From Phaeospirillum tilakii (lineage in GTDB: Bacteria > Pseudomonadota > Alphaproteobacteria > Rhodospirillales > Magnetospirillaceae), in NCBI RefSeq assembly GCF_042683125.1, contig NZ_JBHUIY010000018.1, forward strand, positions 14,396-78,395: 64,000 bases of DNA, in the 5' to 3' direction. Both the position numbers and the translations under genes were made by a program. The notes under the pieces are model-generated. The model did not search any database. It saw only the letters and a list, made by a program, of their open reading frames with translations, and was not told the origin of the DNA. Numbering within the stretch: the first letter of the stretch is position 1; every line of letters starts with the position of its first letter. Below, in pieces: positions 24,310 to 33,927 of the stretch.

Positions 24310-25965
24310 ATGACCGATCATTTCCGCCTCTCGCTGGCTCAGCTCAACCCGGTGGTGGGCGATGTCGCCGGCAATGCCGGGCGCATCCGCCATGCCCGTG
24401 CCGAGGCGGCCGCCCAGGGCGCCGATCTGGTGCTGTGCGGCGAGCTGGGCCTGTCCGGCTATCCGCCCGAGGATCTGGTGCTGAAGGGCGCCTTCCTCGA
24501 TGCCTGCGAGGCGGCGGTGCGCGCCCTGGCCGCCGACACCGCCGATGGCGGTCCGGCGCTGCTGATCGGCACGCCGTGGCGCGAGGCCGGGCGGCTGCAC
24601 AATGCCGCGCTGCTGCTCGACGGCGGCAAGGTCGCGGCGGTGCGGCTGAAGGCCCATCTGCCCAATTACGGCGTGTTCGACGAGGCCCGGCTGTTCGTGC
24701 CCGGCCCGCTGCCCCGGCCGGTGCCGTTCCGTGGCCTCGGCCTCGGGGTGATGATCTGCGAGGACATGTGGTATCCCGACGTCGCCGATGCCCTGGCCGC
24801 CGCCGGGGCCGAGCTGCTGCTGGTGCCCAACGGCTCGCCGTTCGAAGGCGACAAGGCGGCGCAGCGGCTGGAGCGCGCCCGCGCCCGCGTCGCCGCCACC
24901 GGCCTGCCGCTGGTCTATGTCAATCAGGTCGGCGGCCAGGATGAGCTGGTGTTCGACGGCGCCAGCTTCGCCCTTGATCCCGACGGGAGCGAGGTGGTCC
25001 GGCTGCCGGCGTGGCAGGAGAGGGTGGTCACCACCGAATGGCGGCGCGGCCCCGGCGGCTGGCGCGGCGGCGGGCCGCTGGCCGCGCCGGCCGCGCCGCT
25101 GGAGGAGATCTATCAGGCGCTGCGGGTCGGCCTGCGCGACTATGTCGGCAAGAACGGCTTCCCCGGGGTGGTGCTCGGCCTGTCCGGCGGCATCGACAGC
25201 GCGCTGGCGGCGGCGGTGGCGGTCGATGCCCTCGGCCCCGAGCGGGTGCGGGCGGTGATGATGCCGTCGCCCTACACCTCGCAGGACAGCCTCGACGACG
25301 CGGCGGCGGTGGCCGACCTGCTCGGCATCCGCCTCGACCGCATCGACATCCGCCCGGCGATGGACGCCTTCGCGGCGATGCTGGCGCCGCAGTTCGGCGA
25401 CGCCCCCCCCGACATCACCGAGGAGAACCTCCAGTCGCGGTCGCGCGGCCTGCTGCTGATGGCGCTGTCGAACAAGTTCGGGCCGATGGTGCTGTCCACC
25501 GGCAACAAGAGCGAGATGTCCTGCGGCTATGCCACCCTCTATGGCGACATGTGCGGCGGCTATGCGGTGCTGAAGGACGTCTACAAGACCACGGTGTTCG
25601 CCTTGTCCGACTGGCGCAACCGCCACCGCCCCGAAGGCGGGCTCGGCCCCGACGGCCGGGTGATGCCCGACCGGGTGATCACCAAGCCGCCCAGCGCCGA
25701 GCTGCGCCCCAACCAGACCGACCAGGACAGCCTGCCGCCCTATGAGGTTCTCGACGCCATCCTCGCCTGCCTGATCGAGGGCGAGATGGGGCTGACCGAG
25801 ATCTGCGCCGCCGGCCATGACGAGGCCACCGTGCGCCGGGTGTGGCGGATGCTCGACCGCGCCGAGTACAAGCGCCGGCAGGCCCCGCCCGGGGTCAAGA
25901 TCACCCCGCGCGCCTTCGGCAAGGAACGCCGCTACCCGATCACCAACGCCTTTCCGCCGCAATGA
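24310..25965 (+). CDS. nadE: Glutamine-dependent NAD+ synthetase
   Basis: The enzyme amidates nicotinic acid adenine dinucleotide to NAD+, using glutamine. The 551 residues contain a nitrilase-type glutaminase (1-260) with catalytic Glu in CGELGLSGYP, Lys in LKAHLPNYGVFDE and Cys in VMICEDMWYP. The C-terminal synthetase has the PP-loop SGGIDSAL and STGNKSEMSCGYATLYGDM. The start ATG 24310 is the first in frame with a matching N-terminus. The last 4 bp overlap gltX (ATGA), so the two are translationally coupled. Confidence 0.97.
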   Translation: MTDHFRLSLAQLNPVVGDVAGNAGRIRHARAEAAAQGADLVLCGELGLSGYPPEDLVLKGAFLDACEAAVRALAADTADGGPALLIGTPWREAGRLHNAALLLDGGKVAAVRLKAHLPNYGVFDEARLFVPGPLPRPVPFRGLGLGVMICEDMWYPDVADALAAAGAELLLVPNGSPFEGDKAAQRLERARARVAATGLPLVYVNQVGGQDELVFDGASFALDPDGSEVVRLPAWQERVVTTEWRRGPGGWRGGGPLAAPAAPLEEIYQALRVGLRDYVGKNGFPGVVLGLSGGIDSALAAAVAVDALGPERVRAVMMPSPYTSQDSLDDAAAVADLLGIRLDRIDIRPAMDAFAAMLAPQFGDAPPDITEENLQSRSRGLLLMALSNKFGPMVLSTGNKSEMSCGYATLYGDMCGGYAVLKDVYKTTVFALSDWRNRHRPEGGLGPDGRVMPDRVITKPPSAELRPNQTDQDSLPPYEVLDAILACLIEGEMGLTEICAAGHDEATVRRVWRMLDRAEYKRRQAPPGVKITPRAFGKERRYPITNAFPPQ

Positions 25966-27302
25966 CCGTCACCGTCCGCTTCGCCCCCAGCCCGACCGGC
26001 CGCCTCCATGTCGGCAACGCCCGGGTCGCCCTGATCAACTGGCTGTTCGCCCGCCGCGCGGGCGGCCGCTTCCTGCTGCGGCTCGACGACACCGACCGCG
26101 AGCGGTCCCGCCCCGAATACGCCGAGGCGATCGAGGCCGATCTGCGCTGGCTCGGCCTGGACTGGGACCTGTTCGCCCGCCAGTCCGACCGGATCGAGCG
26201 TTATCAGGCGGCGGCGGAGCGGCTGAAGGCGGCGGGGCGGCTCTATCCCTGCTGGGAAACCGCCGAGGAACTCGAGTTCCGCCGCAAGCTGGCGCTGTCG
26301 CGCGGCCGGCCGCCGGTCTATGACCGCGCCGCGCTGGCGCTGACCCCGGCCGCGATCGCCGCCTTCGAGGCCGAGGGCCGCCGGCCGCACTGGCGCTTCC
26401 GGCTGGCGCCGGGCGAGGTGCGCTGGGACGACCGGGTGCGCGGCCCCAGCCACGGCGACGCCGCCCATCTGTCCGACCCGGTGCTGATCCGCGCCGACGG
26501 CAGCTTCCTCTACACCCTGCCCAGCGTGGTCGATGACCTCGATTTCGCCGTCACCGACGTGGTGCGGGGCGAGGATCACGTCACCAACACCGTGGTCCAG
26601 ATCCAGTTGTTCGAGGCGCTGGGCGGGCCGGTGCCGCGTTTCGCCCATCTGCCGCTGCTGACCGGGGCCGATGGCGGCGAACTGTCGAAGCGGCTGGGCT
26701 CGGGCGCGCTCGACGAGCTGAGAGGGCAGGGGGTGGCGCCGCTGGCGCTGGCCTCGCTGCTGGCCCAGCTCGGCACCTCGGAAGCGATCGCGCTGAAGCC
26801 CGACCTCGCCGCCCTGGCCGCCGAGTTCGCCTGGGACAAGTTCGGCCGCGCCAGCCCGCGCTTCGACCTCGACGCGCTGCACCGGCTCGACACCCGCCGC
26901 CTGCACGGCCTGGCCTTCGCCGAGGCGCGGCCGCGTCTGGCCGAACTCGGCCTGCCCGACGCCGACGAGGCGTTCTGGCTGGCGGTGCGGCCCAACCTGA
27001 CCCACGCGGCCGACGCCCGCGAATGGTGGGCGATCTGCCGTGCCCCGCTGGCCCCGGTGATCGAGGACGCCGCCTTCACCCGCGCCGCCGCCGACCTGCT
27101 GCCGCCCGAGCCGTGGGACGCGGCGACCTGGCCGGCCTGGACCGGCGCGGTCAAGCAGGCCACCGGGCGCAAGGGCCGGGATTTGTTCCACCCCTTGCGC
27201 CTCGCCCTCACCGGGCGCGAGAATGGGCCGGAACTGAAGACCCTGCTGCCCCTGATCGGGCGGCAGCGGGCGCTGGCCCGGCTCGATGGCCGCGAGGCCT
27301 GA
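25962..27302 (+). CDS. gltX: Glutamyl-tRNA synthetase, short form
   Basis: The protein has 446 residues. The class I signature FAPSPTGRLHVGNARVAL (HIGH equivalent HVGN) and the KMSKS equivalent LSKRLGS are present, with VRGEDHVTNT between. It charges tRNA-Glu and possibly tRNA-Gln. At under 450 residues it is shorter than the usual 470-500, and alphaproteobacteria often carry two GltX, so this may be the second paralogue. Discrimination between tRNA-Glu and tRNA-Gln cannot be read from sequence alone. It overlaps nadE by 4 bp and is 42 bp from cysS. Confidence 0.95.
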   Translation: MTVTVRFAPSPTGRLHVGNARVALINWLFARRAGGRFLLRLDDTDRERSRPEYAEAIEADLRWLGLDWDLFARQSDRIERYQAAAERLKAAGRLYPCWETAEELEFRRKLALSRGRPPVYDRAALALTPAAIAAFEAEGRRPHWRFRLAPGEVRWDDRVRGPSHGDAAHLSDPVLIRADGSFLYTLPSVVDDLDFAVTDVVRGEDHVTNTVVQIQLFEALGGPVPRFAHLPLLTGADGGELSKRLGSGALDELRGQGVAPLALASLLAQLGTSEAIALKPDLAALAAEFAWDKFGRASPRFDLDALHRLDTRRLHGLAFAEARPRLAELGLPDADEAFWLAVRPNLTHAADAREWWAICRAPLAPVIEDAAFTRAAADLLPPEPWDAATWPAWTGAVKQATGRKGRDLFHPLRLALTGRENGPELKTLLPLIGRQRALARLDGREA

Positions 27303-27344
27303 TTCGTTACCTTCCCCCCTGTGCAAGCTGCCGGAGACCGATCG

Positions 27345-28724
27345 GTGCCGCTGGTCCTTTACAACACCCTCACCCGTCGCAAGGACGCGTTCGAACCGCT
27401 GGTGCCCGGCCAGGTCGGCATGTATGTCTGCGGCCCCACCGTCTATGACCGCGCCCATATCGGCAACGCCCGCCCGGTGATCGTGTTCGACGTGCTCTAC
27501 CGCCTGCTGCGGGCGAGCCATCCCAAGGTGCGCTACGTCCGCAACATCACCGACGTCGATGACAAGATCAACCAGCGCGCCAAGGACTCGGGCGAGCCGA
27601 TCGGGGCGATCACCGCCCGCACCATCGCCCTGTTCCACGACGACATCGCCGCGCTGAACTGCCTGCCGCCCGACGTCGAGCCGCGCGCCACCGCCCACAT
27701 CCCGCAGATGGTGGCGATGATCGAGCGGCTGGTCGCGCGCGGCCATGCCTATGTCGCCGAGGGCCACGTCCTGTTCAGCGTCGCCTCGATGCCGAGCTAT
27801 GGCGCGCTGTCGCGCCGCTCGCGTGACGAGATGATTGCCGGCGCCCGGGTCGAGGTCGCCCCCTACAAGCGCGATCCCGGCGATTTCGTGCTGTGGAAGC
27901 CCTCGCCCGATGATCTGCCCGGCTGGGACTCGCCCTGGGGCCGGGGCCGGCCGGGCTGGCACATCGAATGCTCGGCGATGAGCCTCGAGCATCTCGGCGC
28001 CAGCTTCGACATCCATGGCGGCGGCCAGGATCTGGTGTTCCCCCACCATGAGAACGAGATCGCCCAGAGCGTCTGCGCCAACGGCCAGCCCTTCGCCCGT
28101 TTCTGGCTGCACAATGGCTGGCTGATGGTCAATGGCGAGAAGATGTCGAAATCGCTCGGCAACTTCATCACCGTGCGCGACCTGCTCGACCAAGCCCCGG
28201 GCGAGGCGGTCCGGCTGGCGATGCTGTCCTGCCACTACCACCAGCCGCTCGACTGGACCGACGACCTGCTGCGCCGGGCGCGGGCGACGCTCGACCGGCT
28301 CTACACCGCGCTGCGGGCGGTGCGCGACCTGCCCCCGCCCGAAGGCGGCGAGGCGGCGCCGATCGAGGTCCGCGCCGCGCTGGAGGACGATCTCAACACC
28401 CCCTTGGCGATCAGCGCCCTGCACGAACTGGCCGGCGCCCTCAACAAGGCGACCCAGCCGGCCGAACAGGCGCGGCTGAAGGCCAAGCTGCTGGCCTCGG
28501 GCCAGTTGCTCGGTCTGCTCGGCCAGGATCCCGAGGCGTGGTTCAAGGGCGCCGCCCCGGCCGACGGGCTCGACGACGCGGCGGTGGCGGCGCTGATCGA
28601 GGCCCGCGCCGCCGCCCGCCAGGGCCGCGACTTCGCCGCGGCCGACCGCATCCGCCGCGAACTGGCCGAGGCCGGCATCCTGCTTGAGGACGGCCCCGGC
28701 GGCACCAGCTGGAAGAGGGCCTGA
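27345..28724 (+). CDS. cysS: Cysteinyl-tRNA synthetase
   Basis: It charges tRNA-Cys. The 459 residues contain the HIGH motif in RAHIGNARPVIVFDV, zinc ligands starting with Cys in MYVCGPTVYD and in HIECSAMS/HHENEIAQS, and a perfect KMSKS in NGEKMSKSLGNF. I chose GTG 27345 because GGAGA lies 7-8 bp upstream. GTG 27321 would add eight residues. It continues the nadE-gltX run on the same strand. tRNA-Cys itself is at 53531-53604 in this window. Confidence 0.96.
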   Translation: MPLVLYNTLTRRKDAFEPLVPGQVGMYVCGPTVYDRAHIGNARPVIVFDVLYRLLRASHPKVRYVRNITDVDDKINQRAKDSGEPIGAITARTIALFHDDIAALNCLPPDVEPRATAHIPQMVAMIERLVARGHAYVAEGHVLFSVASMPSYGALSRRSRDEMIAGARVEVAPYKRDPGDFVLWKPSPDDLPGWDSPWGRGRPGWHIECSAMSLEHLGASFDIHGGGQDLVFPHHENEIAQSVCANGQPFARFWLHNGWLMVNGEKMSKSLGNFITVRDLLDQAPGEAVRLAMLSCHYHQPLDWTDDLLRRARATLDRLYTALRAVRDLPPPEGGEAAPIEVRAALEDDLNTPLAISALHELAGALNKATQPAEQARLKAKLLASGQLLGLLGQDPEAWFKGAAPADGLDDAAVAALIEARAAARQGRDFAAADRIRRELAEAGILLEDGPGGTSWKRA

Positions 28725-28728
28725 GGTC

Positions 28729-30147
28729 TTGAGTTTCCGCCCGTCCTTCGCGATCGCCGCGCCCGGCCGGGCCTTCGTCTGGCACGCCTTGGCCGTCCTG
28801 CTGGTGGTGCTGCTGCTGCTCGCCCCGGCGCTGTGGAACGGCTACCCGCTGATCTATTTCGACAGCGAGGATTATGTCGAGATGGCCTTCACCCACCAGC
28901 CGATCATCTGGCGGGTGATGACCTACGGCATGCTGTGCAGCCTCGCCAAGGTTACCGGCACCCTGTGGGCGATGCCGGTGATGCAGGCGGTGCTGACCGC
29001 CTGGGTGCTGCATGAGGCGGTGACCGGTTTCGTCGGCCGCGCCCGCCCGGTGGTGCTGGCGGCGGTCGGGATCGCCCTGGCCGGGCTGACCGGGCTGCCC
29101 TGGGTGGCGTCGCAGGTGCTGGCCGACGTGTTCGCCGGGGTGGCGATCCTCGGCGTCGCCACCCTGTCGTTCGGCGAGGGGCTGCCGCGCTGGCGGCGCT
29201 GGCTGCTGGCGGCGATCACCGCGCTGGCGATCTGCGTCCACATGTCCCATGTCGCGGTGGCGGCCGGGCTGCTGATCGCGCTGTGGGCGGTGGCCGGGCT
29301 GGTCCGGCTGCGGCCGCTGCGGCGGATGCCGCGTCCCCGCCTGACGGTGGCGACCTGCGCGGTGGTGGCCGGCATCCTCGCCGTGCCGACCACCCATCTG
29401 ACCCAGACCGGCCGGTTCTATTTCAGCGAATCCGGTCAGGTGCTCCAGCTTGCCCTGTTCATCCAGAACGGGGTGGCCAAGGCCTATCTCGACGAGGTCT
29501 GCCCCGAGGGCGCCGCCTACAAGCTGTGCGAGCACAAGGAGGAACTGCCCCGCACCGCTGACGAGTTCCTGTGGGGCGACAGCCCGTTCGACGAGATGGG
29601 CGGCTGGCGGGCGATGCATGACGAGGCCGGCGCGATCGTCAAGGACGCCATCCGCCGCTTCCCGCTGATGGTGTTGCAGGCCGCGCTGGAAAACACCGTC
29701 GAGCAGTTCCAGTCGATCGAAAGCGGCGAGGATCTGGTGCCGATGACCTGGCACTTCGTCAAGACCGAGCTGTCGCACTTCCCCGCCGAGTTCCGCGCCT
29801 TCCGCTTCGCCCGCCAGCAGCGCCGCCCCGCCCTCGATTTCACCGCCCAGAACGACGTCCAGGTGCCGATCAACGTCGCCGCCGAACTGGCGTTGTTCGT
29901 GGTGCTGGCGGTGGCGTGGCGCCGCCGCGACCGCTCCAGCTGCGGCCTCGCCCTGGTGGTGCTGCTCGCCTTGTTCGGCAACGCCATCGTCTGCGGCGCC
30001 ATCAGCAATCCCCACGATCGCTATCAGAACCGGGTGGTGTGGCTGGCGCTGTTCGCGGTGTCGATCGGGGCGGTCCGGCTCGATCAGCGCTTCGCCCGCC
30101 GCCCGCCGCCGCCGTCTTTGCCCGCCCCGGATCAGGTCGTGCCCTGA
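28729..30147 (+). CDS. Polytopic membrane protein, unknown function
   Basis: About 472 residues from TTG 28729 (GAGGG upstream, 4 bp after the cysS stop). There are roughly nine membrane helices (for example VWHALAVLLVVLLLLAPAL, VLAAVGIALAGLTGL, LTVATCAVVAGILAVP and LALVVLLALFGNAIVCG). A large extracytoplasmic loop around residues 230-380 holds several Cys and acidic residues. The early motif LIYFDSEDYVEM and the overall layout recall membrane glycosyltransferase-like (GT-C) proteins, but I see no convincing signature, so the function is open. It is coupled to cysS by position. Confidence 0.7.
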   Translation: MSFRPSFAIAAPGRAFVWHALAVLLVVLLLLAPALWNGYPLIYFDSEDYVEMAFTHQPIIWRVMTYGMLCSLAKVTGTLWAMPVMQAVLTAWVLHEAVTGFVGRARPVVLAAVGIALAGLTGLPWVASQVLADVFAGVAILGVATLSFGEGLPRWRRWLLAAITALAICVHMSHVAVAAGLLIALWAVAGLVRLRPLRRMPRPRLTVATCAVVAGILAVPTTHLTQTGRFYFSESGQVLQLALFIQNGVAKAYLDEVCPEGAAYKLCEHKEELPRTADEFLWGDSPFDEMGGWRAMHDEAGAIVKDAIRRFPLMVLQAALENTVEQFQSIESGEDLVPMTWHFVKTELSHFPAEFRAFRFARQQRRPALDFTAQNDVQVPINVAAELALFVVLAVAWRRRDRSSCGLALVVLLALFGNAIVCGAISNPHDRYQNRVVWLALFAVSIGAVRLDQRFARRPPPPSLPAPDQVVP

Positions 30148-30167
30148 TCCGCTTCTGTCTTTGGTCG

Positions 30168-30195
30168 TTGCATTCCTAGCCCTTTGGTATATACT
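30168..30195 (+). promoter_or_regulatory. Candidate sigma-70 promoter
   Basis: TTGCAT (30168) and TATACT (30190) are separated by 16 bp, 58 bp before the start of the 30254 gene, in an unusually AT-rich patch with a second TATATA at 30201-30206. Confidence 0.5.
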
Positions 30196-30253
30196 CCGGG
30201 TATATAGGGTCGGCCCCCGAGAGCGGAGCCGCCACAGCGCTCGGGAATGGGCC

Positions 30254-30658
30254 ATGAAAGACGGTAATCTGGTCGAGACGGCGTTCTGCTCCCAGCGGAG
30301 CACCGACGTCCCGCCCGAGTTCATCATCGACCTTTCGCCAACGCCGGTGCGGCCGAAACGCGCCTGGGGCCTGATCGCCCCGCTGCTGGTGCTGCTGGGC
30401 GGTGGCCTGCTGTGGGGGGGCGAATGGGTGCTGTCGCCCCGGCCGGGCCAGCCCCTGGCGGTGATCTTCCCCACCACCGCCGCTCCCGACGAGATCATGG
30501 CCCCGTGGGAGGCCGGCGCCACCCAGGTGATGGCGTTCGGCCTGCTGCCCGGCCTGCTGCTGGTCCGCTCCGACCGGCCCGATTTCGTCGAACGCCTCTA
30601 CGCCGCCGGCGCGGTGGTGGTGATGCGCGCGCCCGGACGTTCCACCCTGCACCGCTGA
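30254..30658 (+). CDS. Hypothetical one-helix membrane protein (134 aa)
   Basis: It starts at ATG 30254 (GGGAATGG upstream). Residues 1-35 are cytoplasmic-like, one hydrophobic helix at 37-60 (AWGLIAPLLVLLGGGLLWGG) anchors it, and a compact exported domain of about 75 residues follows (PLAVIFPTTAAPDEIMAPWEAGATQVMAF). That domain keeps an alternating pattern like an alpha/beta fold. No family is recognised. It has its own promoter and a family A palindrome right after its stop, so it is probably a single-gene unit. Confidence 0.6.
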   Translation: MKDGNLVETAFCSQRSTDVPPEFIIDLSPTPVRPKRAWGLIAPLLVLLGGGLLWGGEWVLSPRPGQPLAVIFPTTAAPDEIMAPWEAGATQVMAFGLLPGLLLVRSDRPDFVERLYAAGAVVVMRAPGRSTLHR

Positions 30659-30660
30659 AC

Positions 30661-30718
30661 CGGGGCTGCCGCCCCGGCCCCGCCCGGAGGCTGGCGCCTC
30701 CGGACCTCCCCCTTTTTT
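30661..30718 (+). terminator. Family A palindrome with T run (copy 3)
   Basis: CGGGGC/GCCCCG and GGAGGC/GCCTCC stems followed by CTCCCCC and six T, directly after the stop at 30658. It is almost identical to 18021-18079. Confidence 0.65.
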
Positions 30719-30790
30719 GTCGGACTTCGCCTTGCCCCCCCGATCGATGCGGGGTTCAATGGCGGAAGGCGAAGGATAAAAGAGGGCAAA

Positions 30791-31660
30791 ATGCGGATCA
30801 GCGAGGTTTCCTGCAAATCGATGCTGGTGGCAAGCAAGTTGCCCGCCTGTGATTATGTGGTAAACCCGTATATGGGGTGCTCGTTTGCCTGCGCCTATTG
30901 CTATGCCTCCTTCATGGGGCGGTTTTGCGGCGAGTCGATCGAGTCCTGGGGCCGCTATCTGTCGGTCAAGGTCAATGCGGTCGAGGTCTTTCGTCGTGAT
31001 CTCGGCCGCCTGTCCGCCAAGCGGCGCGACGCGACGATTCTGCTCAGTTCCGTCACCGATGCCTGGCAGGGGCCGGAGAAGAAATACCGGTTGACCCGCG
31101 GGGTGCTGGAAACGTTGCGGGAGGATCGCTATCCCGGCACCGTTGCCATGCTGACCAAGAGCCCGCTGGTCCTGCGCGACCTCGATGTCATCGCCGCGCT
31201 GGCGCGCAAGGAAGTGGGGGTGACGATCACCGCGACCGACGACGCGATCGGCCGCTTCCTGGAGGTTCAGGCCCCTTCCGCCGCCGACCGGCTGCGGACC
31301 CTGGCCGAACTGAATGCCGCCGGGATCCCGACCTACGCCTTCGTCGGGCCGCTGCTGCCGCATTACCGCCATCGCCGCGATCTGCTCGACGAGTTGTTTC
31401 GTCGTATCCGCGACACCGGCACCCGCGCGCTGTTCGTCGAGCATCTCAACACCTCGCCCCATATTCAGCAGCGTCTTCAGCCGCTGCTGGCGCGGACCGA
31501 GCCCGAGGTGCGGGCGGTGTACCGGACGGCGCGACAGGCCGACCATCGCCGCGCCCTGTCCGGGATGGTGATGGACCTGGTCGGGAAATACGGCTTCGAG
31601 ATCCGTCTTGGCGGCGTGATCGATCATCAGGCCGATCGGAACCGCGCGGCGGCGCCCTGA
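30791..31660 (+). CDS. SPL-family radical SAM protein
   Basis: The protein has 289 residues. The radical SAM cluster motif is in NPYMGCSFACAYCYASF (CxxxCxxC). LLSSVTDAWQGPEKKYRLTR, TKSPLVLRDLD and VTITATDD are typical of the spore-photoproduct-lyase-like (COG1533) group of small radical SAM proteins in non-sporing bacteria. The role there is not established, although DNA repair has been proposed by analogy. The gene is somewhat less GC-biased at third positions than its neighbours, which could mean transfer. It converges with the LysR regulator. Confidence 0.85.
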   Translation: MRISEVSCKSMLVASKLPACDYVVNPYMGCSFACAYCYASFMGRFCGESIESWGRYLSVKVNAVEVFRRDLGRLSAKRRDATILLSSVTDAWQGPEKKYRLTRGVLETLREDRYPGTVAMLTKSPLVLRDLDVIAALARKEVGVTITATDDAIGRFLEVQAPSAADRLRTLAELNAAGIPTYAFVGPLLPHYRHRRDLLDELFRRIRDTGTRALFVEHLNTSPHIQQRLQPLLARTEPEVRAVYRTARQADHRRALSGMVMDLVGKYGFEIRLGGVIDHQADRNRAAAP

Positions 31661-31682
31661 TGCCGCCCTCGGCCGGGCGCGG

Positions 31683-32582
31683 TCAGGGGGCGTCGGTCTG
31701 CGCCCGCAGCCGGGCCCGCAGCCAGCGCAGGGCCGGATGGGCGTCGCCCCGGTCGTGCCAGACCATGGCGATGGTGAAGCCGGGCACCGGCACCGGCGGC
31801 TCGAACAGGGCCAGCCGGCCGGCCTGGAGCCGGGCGATCCGTTCCGGCACCAGCGCCACCATGTCCGAGGCGGCGATGATCTCGGGCACCACCAGGAAGC
31901 CCGGCGCCGACAGCGCGACCCGGCGGCGGCGGCCATGGGCGGCGAGGGCGGCGTCGGCCGGGCCGACCAAGCCGCCGCCCTGGGGTGACACCATCACATG
32001 GTCGAGGGCGCAATAGCGGTCGAGGTCGAGCCCCTCCGCCGCCAGCGGATGGTCGCGCCGCAGGATGGCGACATAACGTTCCTGGCACAGCGGGCGGATC
32101 CGCAGCCGCTCCGGCGCGGTTTCGGGCGTCATCAGCGCCAGATCGATCTCGCCCCGTTCCATCTGCGCCATCAGCGCGGCGGCGTCGAGGGTGCGCCAGG
32201 CCAGGGTGATCCCCGGCGCCTCGACCGCCAGGGCGCGGAGCAGCGGCAGCAGCAGCGCCACCTGGCTGTAATCGCTGCCGGCGATCGACACCGTCAGCCG
32301 CGCCGCCGCCGGGTCGAACGAAGCGCCCGCCGCGACGACGCCCCGCACCCCCTCCAGCGCCCGCCGCAACGGCTCCTCCAACTCCAGCGCCCGCCGGGTC
32401 GGCACCATCCCCCGCGCGGTCGGCAGCAGCAGCGGATCGCCGAACATCCCCCGCAGCCGCGCCAGTTGCGCCGACAGCGCCGGCTGGCTGAGATGCAGCC
32501 GGCGGGCGGCCCGGGTGACGTTGCGCTCGGCCAGCAGGGCTTCCAGCGCCACCAGCAGGTTGAGGTCGATCCGGCTATCCAT
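31683..32582 (-). CDS. LysR-family transcriptional regulator
   Basis: The protein has 299 residues from ATG 32582. The N-terminal winged helix is DLNLLVALEALLAERNVTRAARRLHLSQPALSAQLARLR. A two-lobe effector-binding domain follows (about 90-299). It is divergently transcribed from the quinone reductase gene with 105 bp between, the standard arrangement for a LysR regulator of that gene. The 5' extension of the frame past 32582 is not supported. The effector is unknown; a quinone or electrophile would fit. Confidence 0.93.
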   Translation of the reverse strand: MDSRIDLNLLVALEALLAERNVTRAARRLHLSQPALSAQLARLRGMFGDPLLLPTARGMVPTRRALELEEPLRRALEGVRGVVAAGASFDPAAARLTVSIAGSDYSQVALLLPLLRALAVEAPGITLAWRTLDAAALMAQMERGEIDLALMTPETAPERLRIRPLCQERYVAILRRDHPLAAEGLDLDRYCALDHVMVSPQGGGLVGPADAALAAHGRRRRVALSAPGFLVVPEIIAASDMVALVPERIARLQAGRLALFEPPVPVPGFTIAMVWHDRGDAHPALRWLRARLRAQTDAP

Positions 32583-32687
32583 GGGATTTATGGCAGCACA
32601 GGGAAATGACGATTTCAACCATGGCCGGCGCCGGGGCCAGGATCGGGACAGCCGGGCGTGCCGCCCGCCTTCGCAGGAGAAACGGCC

Positions 32688-33494
32688 GTGAATGTCTTTC
32701 TGGTCTACGCTCATCCCGAGCCGCAATCGCTCAACGGCGCGCTCAAGGACCTTGCCGTCGCCACCCTGACCGATCTCGGTCATCGGGTCGAACTGTCCGA
32801 CCTGTACGCGATGGGGTGGAAGGCGGTGGCCGATTCCGCCGATTTCCGCGCCCCGGTCGAACCGGGCCGGCTGCATTATCCGCGTGAATCGAAACACGCC
32901 TTTGCCGATGGCACCCAGGCCGCCGACGTCGTGGCCGAACAGCGCAAGCTGCTGTGGGCCGACGCGGTGATCCTGCAATTTCCGCTGTGGTGGTTTTCGA
33001 TGCCGGCGATCCTCAAGGGCTGGTTCGACCGGGTGTTCGCCTGCGGCTTCGCCTATGGGGTCGGGGTCCATGACGGCGAGCGCTGGGGGGACCGCTATGG
33101 CGAGGGCAGCCTGCGCGGCCGCCGGGCCCTGGTTTCGGTCACCATCGGCGGCCGCGCGCCGCATTATTCCGGGCGCGGCGTCAATGGCGCGCTGGAGGAC
33201 GTGCTGTGGCCGCTGCAACACGGGACGTTGTTCTATCCCGGCCTCGCCGTGCTGGAGCCGTTCACGCTGTTCCAGGCCGACCGGCTGAGCCGCGAACACT
33301 GGCCGGAGGTCGCGGCCCGCTACCGGGCACGGCTGGAGGGGCTGTTCCGCGATCCGCCGATTCCGTTCCGCCGCCAGAACGGCGGCCATTACGACGGCCA
33401 GCAGGTGTTGCGGGACGACCTGGGGCAGGGCCTGTCGGGGGCGCGGCTGCATCTGGTGCAGCCGGGCGACCCGCCGCAGACGCCGTTGGCGTGA
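32688..33494 (+). CDS. NAD(P)H:quinone oxidoreductase, flavodoxin-like fold
   Basis: The protein has 268 residues from GTG 32688 (AGGAGA 7 bp upstream). It begins VNVFLVYAHPEPQSLNGALK, the FMN/FAD phosphate loop of the NQO1/MdaB family. The flavin-ring motif DAVILQFPLWWFSMPAILKGW is intact and TIGGRAPHYSGRGVNG follows. It would catalyse two-electron reduction of quinones in the cytoplasm. Control by the divergent LysR regulator is likely. Confidence 0.92.
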   Translation: MNVFLVYAHPEPQSLNGALKDLAVATLTDLGHRVELSDLYAMGWKAVADSADFRAPVEPGRLHYPRESKHAFADGTQAADVVAEQRKLLWADAVILQFPLWWFSMPAILKGWFDRVFACGFAYGVGVHDGERWGDRYGEGSLRGRRALVSVTIGGRAPHYSGRGVNGALEDVLWPLQHGTLFYPGLAVLEPFTLFQADRLSREHWPEVAARYRARLEGLFRDPPIPFRRQNGGHYDGQQVLRDDLGQGLSGARLHLVQPGDPPQTPLA

Positions 33495-33601
33495 CCGGTT
33501 TTGGCGGCGGCGGGAGGATGGATTTCCGGGCTTGCATGGCCGCATCCTCTCGTGTAGCTTCCCCCCTCGCCGTGAGCCGGGGCCTGTCCCCGTCACGCCG
33601 C

Positions 33602-33694
33602 GGAGGGGTGGCCGAGTGGTTGAAGGCGCACGCCTGGAAAGTGTGTATACGGTGTTGAGCCGTATCGAGGGTTCGAATCCCTCTCCCTCCGCCA
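33602..33694 (+). tRNA. tRNA-Ser(GGA)
   Basis: A 93-nt class II tRNA with acceptor GGAGGGG/TCCCTCC, anticodon loop CTGGAAA (anticodon GGA, reads TCC), a long variable arm (GTATACGGTGTTGAGCCGTATC), T-loop TTCGAAT, G discriminator and encoded CCA. The DNA immediately downstream changes to lower GC (the TIR/RT island). Confidence 0.96.
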
Positions 33695-33927
33695 GCTTTT
33701 CTAGAGCCTGAAAATATCAACGATTTCAAGCCGTTAGTCGAAGATCAATCTGCCGATCCCCACACGTTTCCCCCACACGACTTTCCCCGGCAGCCATGAT
33801 TACGGCGTCCTGATGACGCCCCATTCAATCGAGAAGGCCAGATAGCTGTTGCGGTCTTGAGTGGCCGTCTTTGCGTATGCGCGAGTTGGCTGTAGCATCT
33901 TGAGTGCCACTAACTCCAGGTGCCGAC

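Noticed and set aside
33602..33694. tRNA-Ser(GGA) as attachment site of the TIR/RT island
   Set aside because: I found no repeat of its 3' end at the island's other side and no integrase; only position suggests it.
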